Shown here piece by piece: positions 34,247 through 42,873 of a stretch of 64,000 nucleotides of DNA. The notes under the pieces were generated by a model, which had not been told where the DNA came from, searched no databases, and saw only the letters and a program-made list of their open reading frames with translations. The position numbers and the translations under genes are program-made. The first letter of the stretch is position 1. Every line of letters begins with the position of its first letter. Origin of the DNA: Caulobacter segnis (lineage in GTDB: Bacteria; Pseudomonadota; Alphaproteobacteria; Caulobacterales; Caulobacteraceae); the NCBI RefSeq assembly GCF_023935105.1, contig NZ_CP096040.1, positions 3,844,001 to 3,908,000 of the forward strand. The letters run 5' to 3'.

Positions 34247-35299
34247 ATGGCTTCGGTGACGATCTATGACGTCGCCGCGAAAGCGGGCGTCTCCATCAAG
34301 ACCGTGTCGCGGGTGATGAACAAGGAGCCGAACGTTCGGCCCGCCATGCGCGACCGCGTTCTGGAGGCGGCCGGCGAGCTCGGCTACAGCCCCAATCTGT
34401 CCGCGCGCAGCCTGGCCGGATCGCGCTCGTTCGTGGTCGCCGTCTTCGTCGACGCGGCCCTGACCATCGACCACTGGCAGAGCGAGCGCGGCGCGGACTA
34501 TCTGAGCCGCATCCAGCTCGGCGCGACCCTGGTCTGCCGAGAGGCCGGCTATCACCTGCTAATCGAACTGATCGACAACGATGGTCCGAAGGTCCGCCAG
34601 GACGTGGCCGCCTTCCTGGCCGCCCTGAAGCCGGACGGCGTGATCCTGACCCCGCCCTCCTCCGACAATCCCGGCGTGCTGGAGACGCTGGACAAGGCCG
34701 GCACGCCCTATGTTCGCGTCGGCCCCGAGCGCGCCGAGGGCCTGGGCCCGCGCGTGCACATGGACGACGTCGCCGCCGCGCGAGAGATGACCCAGCACCT
34801 TGCCGATCTCGGCCACAAGCGCATTGGCTTCATCGTCGGCGAACCGCGCTACGGCGCCAGCCAGGCGCGGCGCGAGGGTTATCTGGAGGCCATGAAGGCG
34901 CGCGGTCTGGCCGTGGCCGACGGCTGGGTGCGCCAGGGCGACTTCACCTTCCAGTCAGGGCTGGAGCAGGCCAAGGCCTTGCTGGCCCTGCCCGATCGGC
35001 CGACGGCGATCTTCGCCTCCAACGACGACATGGCCCTGGGCTGCATCGCCGCGATCGCCGAGGCGGGTCTGATGACGCCGGGCGACGTGTCGGTGGCGGG
35101 GTTCGATGACAGCCCCAGCGCGCGCTTCAGCCGGCCGCAGTTGACCACCGTGCGCCAGCCGGTGGCGGAAATGTCCTCGGCGGCGGCCAAGCTATTGATC
35201 GCCCAGTCCAGGAGCAGCGACCCGCCCGAACGGCCGGTCGACATGCTCCTGCCCTTCGAATTGATCCACCGCGCCTCGACGGCGCCGCCGCCGAAGTAG
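34247..35299 (+). CDS. LacI-family transcriptional regulator
   Basis: The protein is 350 aa. The N-terminal HTH (VTIYDVAAKAGVSIKTVSRVM) and hinge helix (LSARSLAGSRS) are followed by a periplasmic-binding-type ligand domain (FIVGEPRYGASQARREGYLEA, AIFASNDDMALGCIAAIAEAG, VSVAGFDDSPSA). It is divergent from the MFS gene and likely controls it. The gap 34000-34246 has no clear palindromic operator, but the 14-bp palindrome at 31905 is a candidate site. It ends 5 bp from the convergent chemoreceptor. Confidence 0.94.
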   Translation: MASVTIYDVAAKAGVSIKTVSRVMNKEPNVRPAMRDRVLEAAGELGYSPNLSARSLAGSRSFVVAVFVDAALTIDHWQSERGADYLSRIQLGATLVCREAGYHLLIELIDNDGPKVRQDVAAFLAALKPDGVILTPPSSDNPGVLETLDKAGTPYVRVGPERAEGLGPRVHMDDVAAAREMTQHLADLGHKRIGFIVGEPRYGASQARREGYLEAMKARGLAVADGWVRQGDFTFQSGLEQAKALLALPDRPTAIFASNDDMALGCIAAIAEAGLMTPGDVSVAGFDDSPSARFSRPQLTTVRQPVAEMSSAAAKLLIAQSRSSDPPERPVDMLLPFELIHRASTAPPPK

Positions 35300-35304
35300 G
35301 GCGT

Positions 35305-36867
35305 CTAGCGGCCCGGACGGGCGAAGGCGGCGACCCGCGCGCGGGCGGCGTGCACCGGGTTCTCGACTGGACGCTCTTGATAGGTCGACTGATACGTCGA
35401 GACGACCTGCGGTCGCCCACCCAGGCGGAACGCGCCGACGCGGTTCGACAGGTCCGCGGCCTCGATACGCAGGGCGTGGGTGGCCTCGGTCGATTGCGAG
35501 ACCATGGCGGCGTTGCGCTGGGTCACCTGGTCCAGCTGGTTCACGGCAGAATTGACCTGGTTCAGGGCCGTGGCCTGCTCGCTGGCCGAGGCGGCGATGG
35601 CGTTGACCAGCTCGTCAATGCCGCCGACCTTGGTCACGATGCCGCGCAGGGCCTCGCCGGTCTGGCCGACCAACTCGACGCCCTCGCCGACCTGGCGGCT
35701 GGATTCGGTGATCAGCGACTTGATCTCCTTGGCCGCATCGGCCGAGCGCTGAGCCAGGGCCCGCACCTCCTGGGCGACGACCGCGAAGCCCTTGCCCGCG
35801 TCGCCCGCCCGCGCGGCCTCGACACCGGCGTTCAGGGCCAGAAGGTTGGTCTGGAAGGCGATCTCGTCGATCATGCCCAGGATCTGGTTCACCTGCTGCG
35901 ACTGGGCCTCGATCTTGGTCATGGCCTCGGCGGCGCGGGTGACGATCTGGCCCGAACGCTCGGCTTCGGCGCTGGCTTCGCCGACCCGCGAGGACACCTC
36001 GCGGGCGCTCTTGGCGGTCCGGCCGACGGCGCTGGTCAGTTCCTCGACGGCGGCGGCCGTCTCTTCCAGCGTGGCGGCCTGCTGCTCGGTGCGTTCCGAC
36101 AGGTCCACGGCGCTGCGCGCGATCTCGTCGGCGCTGGTGCGGATGTCGCCGGCCGAATGCTCGACGGCGCGCATGGCGTCGGCCAGAGCCCCGGCGGCCT
36201 GCTCGAAGTCGGCTCTCAGGCCGTTGAATTCAGGCGCCAGGTCGCCTTCGACACGCGCCGAAAGGTCACCGGCGGCCAGACGCGACAGGGCCGAGCCAAT
36301 GGCCTTCACCGCCTCGGCCTGGCGACGCTCGGCCGCTTCGCGTTCGGCCTCCAGCGCCTCGCGCTCTTCTTCCAGCAGGTTGAGATAGGTCGAAATGGCC
36401 AGTTCCATGTCCAGGAACACAGCCTTGGTCAGGGCCGAGAGGCCGTCGGCCAGCTCGGCGTCGGACTTGGCGCCGTTGAACAGGCCCTTGGCGCGCTTGG
36501 CGATCACCGCCCGGATCAGCTCCTCGGCCACCAGCGCGTAGCCGCCGATGTACCATTGCGGGGCCAAGTCGGCCTCGACGTGGGCGCGCCCGATCCGTTC
36601 GACGTCCCGGACATAGGTCTCCCCGTAGTCGGCCTGGGCGATCCGACGCCAATGCGCGGCCTGGGCGCGCTCGGCCCCGGCCATGTGGGCCTCGTCGCGG
36701 AACTTGCCGCGGGTCTCGGGGAAGACGCGCACCTGGCTGTAGAAGCGCCCCAGCGCGGTCGAAATCTCGGCGTCGATCACCGGCCGGATCGCGCGCAGGG
36801 CCGAACGCGAACGCTCGTCGAAACGCATGAAGGCCATGCGCTGATCCAACTTGGCGTGCGCGGTCAT
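35305..36867 (-). CDS. Globin-coupled methyl-accepting chemotaxis protein (aerotaxis-type)
   Basis: The protein is 520 aa from MTAHAKLDQRMAF. The frame is open far upstream to 38175, but only as the antisense of mlaEF. Residues 1-180 form a protoglobin domain with proximal heme His H96 (RIGRAHVEADL) followed by APQWYIGGYALV, a signature of globin-coupled sensors. A coiled coil rich in Glu/Ala, a HAMP-like segment and the MCP hairpin ([19 protein letters not shown]) follow. There is no membrane segment, so it is cytoplasmic. It likely senses O2 for chemotaxis. A CtrA-like site lies 62-76 bp upstream. Confidence 0.94.
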   Translation of the reverse strand: MTAHAKLDQRMAFMRFDERSRSALRAIRPVIDAEISTALGRFYSQVRVFPETRGKFRDEAHMAGAERAQAAHWRRIAQADYGETYVRDVERIGRAHVEADLAPQWYIGGYALVAEELIRAVIAKRAKGLFNGAKSDAELADGLSALTKAVFLDMELAISTYLNLLEEEREALEAEREAAERRQAEAVKAIGSALSRLAAGDLSARVEGDLAPEFNGLRADFEQAAGALADAMRAVEHSAGDIRTSADEIARSAVDLSERTEQQAATLEETAAAVEELTSAVGRTAKSAREVSSRVGEASAEAERSGQIVTRAAEAMTKIEAQSQQVNQILGMIDEIAFQTNLLALNAGVEAARAGDAGKGFAVVAQEVRALAQRSADAAKEIKSLITESSRQVGEGVELVGQTGEALRGIVTKVGGIDELVNAIAASASEQATALNQVNSAVNQLDQVTQRNAAMVSQSTEATHALRIEAADLSNRVGAFRLGGRPQVVSTYQSTYQERPVENPVHAARARVAAFARPGR

Positions 36868-36928
36868 GCGTTGGGTACTCCGACTCGGACGGCAAGGGTG
36901 AGCTGGCGATGTTCGTGACCGGAATCTG

Positions 36929-36943
36929 TTAACCAAGATTGAA
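36929..36943 (-). promoter_or_regulatory. Partial CtrA-like site upstream of the globin chemoreceptor
   Basis: TTAACCAAGATTGAA matches TTAA-N7-TTAA except one base in the second half (TGAA). It sits 62-76 bp ahead of the chemoreceptor start. CtrA controls many motility and chemotaxis genes in Caulobacterales. The 258-bp gap 36868-37125 otherwise shows no gene. Confidence 0.4.
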
Positions 36944-37125
36944 GTCCGGCGCGATGCGCTCCGTGGACGCACCGATTGCGCGATCAGGCGGAACACCCCT
37001 TCATTCGCGGGCGTTCGGCCACGCTCTCGCCTAGAATAGAACCAAGCTGCGCCTTGGCGCGTTTTGGGCTTGTCAGGTCCATAGCGGGGCTTGGATATAA
37101 CCAGGAAAAGACCCTCAAGGACTTC

Positions 37126-38241
37126 ATGGCGCTTCCGGCGGACTTCACCTTGACCGAACAGGACGGCCGGCTCGCGGTGGTCCTGTCGGGGGATTGGACC
37201 GCCCGAGGGCTGTTCGACGCCGGCCTGCGGCTGAGCGACGCGTTGTCCGCGCCGCGCGAGCTTGAGCTGGACCTGACGGGGGTCAATCGCTGCGACACCG
37301 CCGGCGCCTACGCGATCCTGCGCTCGGCTGGCGACCGGCTGAAGCCGGAGAACGTCAAGGCCCGCCGCGAGGTCGTGCGGCTGCTGGAGCTGGTCGCCGC
37401 CGCGATTCAGGTCGAACCCGAACCCACCGTTCGGCCCGGCGGCTTCCATGCCCTGCTGGAGCGGATCGGTCGTGGGGTCTTCGGCCTGCTCTCCGACGGC
37501 TACAACACGATGGTGTTCCTGGGACACCTGCTGGTCGCCCTGGGTCGTTGCATCGCCGACCCACGCCGCATCCGCTGGGCGCCCGTGGTGGCGCTGTGCG
37601 AGCGCGCCGGCCTGGACGCCATGCCGATCGTGGCCACGACGACCTTCTTCATCGGCGCCGTGGTGGCCCTGCTGGGCGCCAACATGCTCACCGACTTCGG
37701 CGCCCAGGTCTATTCGGTCGAGCTGATCGGCATCTCGGTCATGCGCGAGTTCAACATCCTGATCACCGCCATCCTGCTGGCCGGCCGATCGGCCTCCAGC
37801 TTCGCGGCCGAGATCGGTTCGATGAAGATGAACCAGGAGATCGACGCCATGCAGGTGATGGGCGTCGACCCGTACGAAGCATTGGTGCTGCCACGCTTCG
37901 CCGCCCTGCTGCTGACCATCCCGCTTCTGACCTTCGTGGCCACGGTCGCCGGCCTGGCGGGCGGCATGCTGGTCGTCTGGGTCGTGCTGGACCTGTCGCC
38001 AACCTTCTTCCTGCAGCGGATCGTCGACTATGTCGGCGCCACCCACTTCTGGATCGGCCTGTCGAAGGCGCCGGTGATGGCGGCGGTGGTCGCCGCGATC
38101 GGCTGCCGGCAGGGCATGGAGGTCGGCAACGATGTCGAATCCCTGGGTCGGCGCGTGACGGCGGCGGTGGTCCACGCCATCTTCGCCATCATCCTGATCG
38201 ATGCGGCCTTCGCCCTGGTCTACATGGAGCTGGACATATGA
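37126..38241 (+). CDS. mlaE: Mla-type lipid ABC transporter permease with N-terminal STAS domain
   Basis: The protein is 371 aa from MALPADFTLTEQDG; AAGGA 4 nt upstream supports the start, and the frame back to 36976 is non-conserved. Residues 1-95 are a STAS domain like MlaB (LDLTGVNRCDTAGAYAILRSAG). The rest is the MlaE permease (TTTFFIGAVVALLGAN, LAGRSASSFAAEIGSMKMNQEIDAM). The MlaB role is thus fused to the permease. The complex moves phospholipids between the membranes. It overlaps mlaF by 4 bp (ATGA). Confidence 0.94.
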   Translation: MALPADFTLTEQDGRLAVVLSGDWTARGLFDAGLRLSDALSAPRELELDLTGVNRCDTAGAYAILRSAGDRLKPENVKARREVVRLLELVAAAIQVEPEPTVRPGGFHALLERIGRGVFGLLSDGYNTMVFLGHLLVALGRCIADPRRIRWAPVVALCERAGLDAMPIVATTTFFIGAVVALLGANMLTDFGAQVYSVELIGISVMREFNILITAILLAGRSASSFAAEIGSMKMNQEIDAMQVMGVDPYEALVLPRFAALLLTIPLLTFVATVAGLAGGMLVVWVVLDLSPTFFLQRIVDYVGATHFWIGLSKAPVMAAVVAAIGCRQGMEVGNDVESLGRRVTAAVVHAIFAIILIDAAFALVYMELDI

Positions 38242-39059
38242 CCGGCCCCGCCGCCATCGCCCAGACTCCCGAGCAGGACCGCGACTCGGAGACCTATCCG
38301 ATCCAGGTGCAGGGCCTGGTTTCGTGCTTCGGCGACAACGTCGTGCACGACGGGTTGGACCTCAAGGTCGAGCGCGGCGAGGTGCTGGGCGTGGTCGGTG
38401 GCTCGGGCACCGGCAAGTCGGTGCTGCTGAACACCATTATCGGCCTGAAGGCTCCGGACGGCGGCGCGGTGCGCCTGTTCGGCGGCGATATGCGAACGGC
38501 CTCGCGCCGGCGCTGGTCGTCGGTCGAGCGACGCTGGGGCGTGCTGTTCCAGCAAGGGGCTCTGTTCTCGAACTTGACCGTGCGCGAGAACGTCGCCGCG
38601 CCGCTGTACGAGCACACCCGCCTGCCCAAGCGCGAGATCGAGGAGATCGCCGATCTCAAGATCGCCATGGTCGGCCTTCCCGCCCGCGCCGCCCTGCTCA
38701 AGCCCGCCGAACTGTCGGGCGGCATGCGCAAGCGCGCCGGCCTGGCCCGGGCCCTGGCCATGGACCCCGAGCTGCTGTTCCTGGACGAACCGACCGCCGG
38801 TCTCGACCCGATCGCGGCCGAGGCCTTCGACGAACTGATCAAGGACCTGTCCGACAGCCTGGATCTGACCGTCTTCATGATCACCCACGATCTGGACAGC
38901 CTCTACGCCATCACCGACCGCGTCGCCGTCCTGGCCGACAAGAAGGTCGTGGCCGTGGCGCCCGTGCGCGAGCTCGAGCGTTCGGATCATCCCTGGATCA
39001 AACAGTACTTCCTGGGCCCACGAGGACGCGCCGCCGCGACCTCCGAGGATCCGCCTTAG
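38238..39059 (+). CDS. mlaF: Mla-type lipid ABC transporter ATP-binding protein
   Basis: The protein is 273 aa. It has Walker A GGSGTGKS, Q-loop LFQQGALFSN, signature LSGGMRKR, Walker B LLFLDEPTAGLDP and switch His in FMITHDLD. The LSGGMRKRAGLARAL form is typical of MlaF/MCE ATPases. It starts within the mlaE stop codon. Its own stop (TAG, 39057-39059) forms the first bases of an AT-rich hairpin. Confidence 0.95.
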   Translation: MTGPAAIAQTPEQDRDSETYPIQVQGLVSCFGDNVVHDGLDLKVERGEVLGVVGGSGTGKSVLLNTIIGLKAPDGGAVRLFGGDMRTASRRRWSSVERRWGVLFQQGALFSNLTVRENVAAPLYEHTRLPKREIEEIADLKIAMVGLPARAALLKPAELSGGMRKRAGLARALAMDPELLFLDEPTAGLDPIAAEAFDELIKDLSDSLDLTVFMITHDLDSLYAITDRVAVLADKKVVAVAPVRELERSDHPWIKQYFLGPRGRAAATSEDPP

Positions 39060-39088
39060 CTATTTTTCCTTTGAAAGGAAAATAGCTA
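39057..39088. repeat. AT-rich hairpin overlapping the mlaF stop codon
   Basis: TAGCTATTTT(T)CCTTT pairs with AAAGGAAAATAGCTA, a stem of about 15 bp with one bulged T and a very short loop. The stretch is strikingly AT-rich against the high-GC background. It lies between mlaF and mlaD and may damp or protect the transcript. It lacks the classic GC-stem plus U-tract of a terminator. Confidence 0.65.
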
Positions 39089-39100
39089 AATCAAATAGTT

Positions 39101-39149
39101 AGAGCATGACTTATGCCGAAACCGGTTTCCACTTTCGGCGTCATGCTCT
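39101..39149. repeat. Dispersed palindromic repeat (GAGCATGAC type) between mlaF and mlaD
   Basis: The 10-bp arms AGAGCATGAC and GTCATGCTCT enclose a second pair GCCGAAA/TTTCGGC and a central GAAACCGGTTTC palindrome. This matches a palindromic intergenic repeat that I know as common in alphaproteobacterial genomes. It occupies the gap ahead of mlaD; the open frame from 39106 that reads through it is probably not the true start. Confidence 0.7.
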
Positions 39150-39168
39150 CGGCGAGGAACGACGACTG

Positions 39169-40107
39169 ATGGAAAGAAACGCCAACTACGCCCTGGTCGG
39201 CGCGATCACCCTGGCCCTGTTCATGGGGTTGATCATCTTCGCCGTCTGGCTGGCCAAGATCAGCTTCACCCGCGACTACGACCTCTACGACATCCTGTTC
39301 ATCGGTCCCGTGCGGGGCCTGTCGCAGGGTGGCGAGGTGCACTTCAACGGCATCAAGGTCGGCGAGGTCAGCCGCATCGAGCTGGACAAGAGCGACCCCA
39401 ACCGTGTCATCGCCCGGGTGCGCGTCACCTCGGACGTGCCGATCAAGGTCGACAGCTACGCCACGCTGGAGCCGCAGGGCATCACCGGCGTCAACTACGT
39501 CCAGATCACCGCCGGTTCGCCGAACAAGGAGCTGCTCAAGGACACCGTCAAGAACGGCAAGGTGCCGGTCCTGCGCAGCCAGCGCAGCGCCCTCTCCGAC
39601 CTGCTGGAAGGCGGCGGCACCGTGCTGACCCGCACGATCGAGGCCCTGGACCGGGTCAACCGCGTGCTGTCCGACAAGAACATCAAGACCTTCAGCGCCT
39701 CGCTCACCGACGTCCAGGCGGTCACCGCCGAGTTGCGCGAGCGCAAGGAGATCATCGCCGACGCCCAGAAGGCGCTGCAGAGCATCGACCAGACCGCCCA
39801 GTCGATCACCCAGCTCTCCAACAGCGCCAATGGCCTGGTCGACGGCGACGCCAAGCGCACGCTGAAGGAACTGGGCGACGCCGCCGCCGAGCTGAAATCC
39901 GCCGCCAAGGACGCGCGCGGCATGGTCTCCAAGCTGGAAGGCCCGACCACGGACTTCGCCAGCACCGGCCTGCCGCAACTGTCGTCGGCCATCGTCACCC
40001 TGCAGTCGGCCGCCGAGTCCCTGGACCGCCTGGTCGCCGACGTCGAACAGAACCCTCGAGGCTTGGTCGGCAAGGCGCCCGCCAAGGAAGTGGAGGTCAA
40101 GCCGTGA
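39169..40107 (+). CDS. mlaD: MlaD-like MCE-domain lipid transport protein
   Basis: The protein is 312 aa from MERNANYALVGAITL; GAGGAAC upstream supports this start. One N-terminal membrane anchor (about residues 7-29) is followed by the MCE domain (VRGLSQGGEVHFNGIKVGEVSRIEL, LEPQGITGVNYVQI). A long helical C-terminal tail (about residues 150-310) is rich in Ala, Asp and Lys, as in the longer MlaD relatives. It forms the periplasmic ring or tube on the permease. It overlaps the lipoprotein gene by 4 bp (GTGA). Confidence 0.93.
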   Translation: MERNANYALVGAITLALFMGLIIFAVWLAKISFTRDYDLYDILFIGPVRGLSQGGEVHFNGIKVGEVSRIELDKSDPNRVIARVRVTSDVPIKVDSYATLEPQGITGVNYVQITAGSPNKELLKDTVKNGKVPVLRSQRSALSDLLEGGGTVLTRTIEALDRVNRVLSDKNIKTFSASLTDVQAVTAELRERKEIIADAQKALQSIDQTAQSITQLSNSANGLVDGDAKRTLKELGDAAAELKSAAKDARGMVSKLEGPTTDFASTGLPQLSSAIVTLQSAAESLDRLVADVEQNPRGLVGKAPAKEVEVKP

Positions 40108-40742
40108 GCCCGATGATCCGAAACACCGCCAAGGTCTTGGCCGTCGCGGCCCTGGCCGCCAGCCTCTCGGCCTGCATCAGCGTCTTTCCGAAGACCAAGG
40201 CCGCCAGCCTCTACCGCTTCGGCGAGGCCGAGGTCAGCGTGCCCAAGGGGCCGCCCGGCGCCATGTTCGGCGTGTTGAAGACGCCGTCGGCCTTCACCCG
40301 CGCCGCCGCTGGCGACCGCATCCTGACCAGCACAAACGGCGAGGTGGCTTACATCGCCGGGGCGCGCTGGGTCTCGCCGGCTTTCGTGCTGTTCGAGGAA
40401 GCCACCGCCCGCGCCTTCGAGAACGATCCGGGCCGCGCGCGCCTGATCGGTCGCGGCGAGGTGGCCAAGGCCGACATGATGCTGCGCCTGGAGGTGCGGA
40501 CCTTCGAGGCCGACTATGTCGACGGCCCCAAGGCCGCCCCCGAGATCGTCGTGCGGGTCCGGGCGGTGCTGAACCGCAGCCAGGACCGCGCCCTGGTCGG
40601 CGATCAGGTCTTCGAGGCCAAGGTCAAGGCGGCCGACAATCGCGTCGGCGCGATCGTGCCCGCCTTCGACCAGGCCACCGCCAAGGTGCTGGGCGACATC
40701 GTCGCCTGGACCAACGCCGCCGGTCCGGGCCTGAAGAACTAG
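40104..40742 (+). CDS. ABC transport auxiliary lipoprotein (PqiC-like) of the Mla operon
   Basis: The protein is 212 aa starting at GTG inside the mlaD stop codon. A lipoprotein signal AALAASLSAC gives a lipidated Cys at about residue 24. The rest fits the ABC-type auxiliary lipoprotein (PqiC/DUF330-like) pattern: LYRFGEAEV near the N-terminus and KARLIG-like plus AFDQATAKVLGDIVAW at the end. It likely links the MCE protein to the outer membrane. Its TAG stop overlaps the convergent NUDIX stop (CTAG). Confidence 0.88.
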   Translation: MSPMIRNTAKVLAVAALAASLSACISVFPKTKAASLYRFGEAEVSVPKGPPGAMFGVLKTPSAFTRAAAGDRILTSTNGEVAYIAGARWVSPAFVLFEEATARAFENDPGRARLIGRGEVAKADMMLRLEVRTFEADYVDGPKAAPEIVVRVRAVLNRSQDRALVGDQVFEAKVKAADNRVGAIVPAFDQATAKVLGDIVAWTNAAGPGLKN

Positions 40743-41503
40743 AGCGCGTCCAGGGGCTCGGTCACCGGGCCGTAGCCCGCGTTCTCCTGGATCCGCAGCA
40801 CGAGGCCGTCGACCCAAGGCTCGACGGTCACCAGTTCGCGCGCCGCCGCGCGGGCCACGGCGTCGACGGGATCGGCGCTCTCGGCCAGCAGTTGCAGGTT
40901 CATGCGCGTGGGGAAGATCACCTTGCGCTCGCCCGAAGCCGCCAGGTCCAGCGCCCTGCCCGGCGCGATCCATTCGGCGTCGACCGCCTCGTGACCGTCG
41001 CAAATGGCCTGCTGGGCCAGCGGCGCGTGGGCGACGTAGAACCAGGTGTCGAACCGCTTGGGCATCAGCCGGGGCGTGATCCAGCGGGCGAAGACGGTCA
41101 GGGCGGAAAGGTCCAACTTCAGCCCCAGGTCCTCGACCACCTCGATGAAGGCGACCTTGTCCTCGGCCACCGCCGCCCGGACGTCCTTGGCCGCCTCGCC
41201 AGCGTAGAAGGCGCCGTCGCGGTCGCGGGCCAGCAGCACCCCGGCCTCCTCATAGGCCTCGCGGATGGCCGCGATGCGCAGGGCCATGTCGTCCTGGCCG
41301 GTCTCGCCGAAGCCCAACGCCAACTCCCGCCAGCGCGGATCGCTGTCGCCTTGGTGGCTCTTGCCGCCCGGGAACACCAGGGCGCCAGCCGCGAAGTCGA
41401 TCTGGTGATGCCGCTTGACCATCAACACCTCGAACGAGGGCGCGTCCCGAAGCAGCAGTATGGTGGCGGCGAGGCGGGCCCCACCCGGCGTTGAGTCAGA
41501 CAT
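40739..41503 (-). CDS. NUDIX hydrolase
   Basis: The protein is 254 aa from MSDSTPGGARLAAT; the longer frame to 41902 is antisense to the DUF2336 gene. It starts with ILLLRDAPSFEVLMVKRH and FAAGALVFPGGK and has a NUDIX helix ending REAYEEAGVLLARD. The layout is like the Nudt19/CoA-diphosphatase-like branch. The substrate is a nucleoside diphosphate derivative, perhaps an acyl-CoA or CoA; not certain. Confidence 0.9.
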   Translation of the reverse strand: MSDSTPGGARLAATILLLRDAPSFEVLMVKRHHQIDFAAGALVFPGGKSHQGDSDPRWRELALGFGETGQDDMALRIAAIREAYEEAGVLLARDRDGAFYAGEAAKDVRAAVAEDKVAFIEVVEDLGLKLDLSALTVFARWITPRLMPKRFDTWFYVAHAPLAQQAICDGHEAVDAEWIAPGRALDLAASGERKVIFPTRMNLQLLAESADPVDAVARAAARELVTVEPWVDGLVLRIQENAGYGPVTEPLDAL

Positions 41504-41571
41504 GCCGCAAGTCTGGCGCCGCTCCGCGCGCTTGCACAGACATCTTTCGAACGAGCGTTTTGTCCCGGCGT

Positions 41572-42720
41572 CTAGGCCGCGCCCTGCCCCTTGCGATCGC
41601 CACGGCGCTTGTTGGCGCTGCGGTCCATGCGCTCCAGCAGATACTCGTTGTCTTCGCGAGAGACGGCGTGCGACGAGGTCAGGAAGCGCTGGATCATGCG
41701 CTCCTGGAAGCGTTCGCGATCGTGGACGCCACCGTCGAACTCCAACCCGTGGAAGGCGTCCACGCCCGCGCGGAAGGCCGAGTGCAGGCGCGGCGGCAGA
41801 CCGGCGCGCTCGCAGATCGCCTTCAGGCCCAGGGGGCCGGCGTCGTGGATCATCAGCCAGGTGCGATGGTGCGGCACGCCCGCCAGTTCGGCCACGGCCC
41901 ACTCGAAGAAGCTCATATGGCCATGGGCCAGGGCCCGCAGGACCAGCGAGGGCGACAGCCGGCCTGCCTGGCGCAGATGCGCGACGAAGGCCCGGGGATC
42001 GGCGGCGCGGCCGGCCTGGTCCACCAGGTCGATCGTGGCCCGCTCCTTGGCGCCGACGATCAGTTCCAGGGTGGTTTCAGCCGACAGGTTGTGATGGGCC
42101 AGGATGTGGTCGCGCAGCTGGTCGCCGACCATCTCGATCAGGCGCTCGCTGACGGCCATCGGCAGCACCGCGCGATAGGCGACGGCCTGCAGCACCCGCT
42201 CCGACTTGGAGAAGCGGTCCAAGGCCTTCTGCAGCGACACTTCCGAAAAGCGGGCGTTGTCGTTGGCGCAGGCCGTGGCGACCACGTCCTCGCCGCCCTG
42301 CTCGACCAGCATCGAGGTGACGCGGGTCGACAGCTTCGGACGTTTGGCCACCGCCATCTGGCGCACCCGACCGCCGACGCGGACGATCTCGATCAGGTCG
42401 TTGTCGCTGAACACCGGCGAAAAGCTGATGACCGGCAGGCTGACGCTCTCGACGTCGCGCGCCAGGCGGTTGGCGACGTCGGCCGGCAGGGCCATCGAGT
42501 TCTTCAGCGTCACCGCCAGGGCGCGGCGCACCAGCTCGGCGGCGTCGGCGGCCATCACCCGCAGGATGTCGTGAGCGACCTGACGCTCTTCCTCGCTGAG
42601 GGCGGCGCGATCGATGTTCCGGCAAAGCTTGTGGGCGGCCAGCGCGCGCTCGTCGGGCGTCGCGCCCTTCACGAGCATGCGGATGTCGGATTCGGTCAGT
42701 GCAGCGCGTGTGGTGGCCAT
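41572..42720 (-). CDS. DUF2336-domain protein
   Basis: The protein is 382 aa, entirely helical in appearance, with repeated stretches such as ISFSPVFSDNDLIEIVRVG and ILAHHNLSAETTLELIV that are characteristic of DUF2336 proteins. These alphaproteobacterial proteins have HEAT-like repeats and are often linked to signalling or motility, but the function is unestablished. The tail is basic (SANKRRGDRKGQGAA). It is divergent from the hybrid kinase at 42874, with a 153-bp shared promoter region. Confidence 0.88.
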   Translation of the reverse strand: MATTRAALTESDIRMLVKGATPDERALAAHKLCRNIDRAALSEEERQVAHDILRVMAADAAELVRRALAVTLKNSMALPADVANRLARDVESVSLPVISFSPVFSDNDLIEIVRVGGRVRQMAVAKRPKLSTRVTSMLVEQGGEDVVATACANDNARFSEVSLQKALDRFSKSERVLQAVAYRAVLPMAVSERLIEMVGDQLRDHILAHHNLSAETTLELIVGAKERATIDLVDQAGRAADPRAFVAHLRQAGRLSPSLVLRALAHGHMSFFEWAVAELAGVPHHRTWLMIHDAGPLGLKAICERAGLPPRLHSAFRAGVDAFHGLEFDGGVHDRERFQERMIQRFLTSSHAVSREDNEYLLERMDRSANKRRGDRKGQGAA

Positions 42721-42873
42721 GGTTCGCCCGCCCGAAGCTATGCGTGGAGTCGCATGGTCGGCCGTTAGGCTTAATGATTGTTTGCGCCAGGAAGCTGTGG
42801 ATTAACGATAGGCCGTAACCGGGTTCCAACCACGCTCCCGTAAGGTGCGCGCTCAATCGAAAGGAGCGCGACC

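Noticed and set aside
36868..38175. Upstream extension of the globin chemoreceptor frame, antisense to mlaE
   Set aside because: Low-complexity sequence opposite mlaE; the globin domain starts cleanly at 36867 and the coding strand there has STAS/MlaE motifs.
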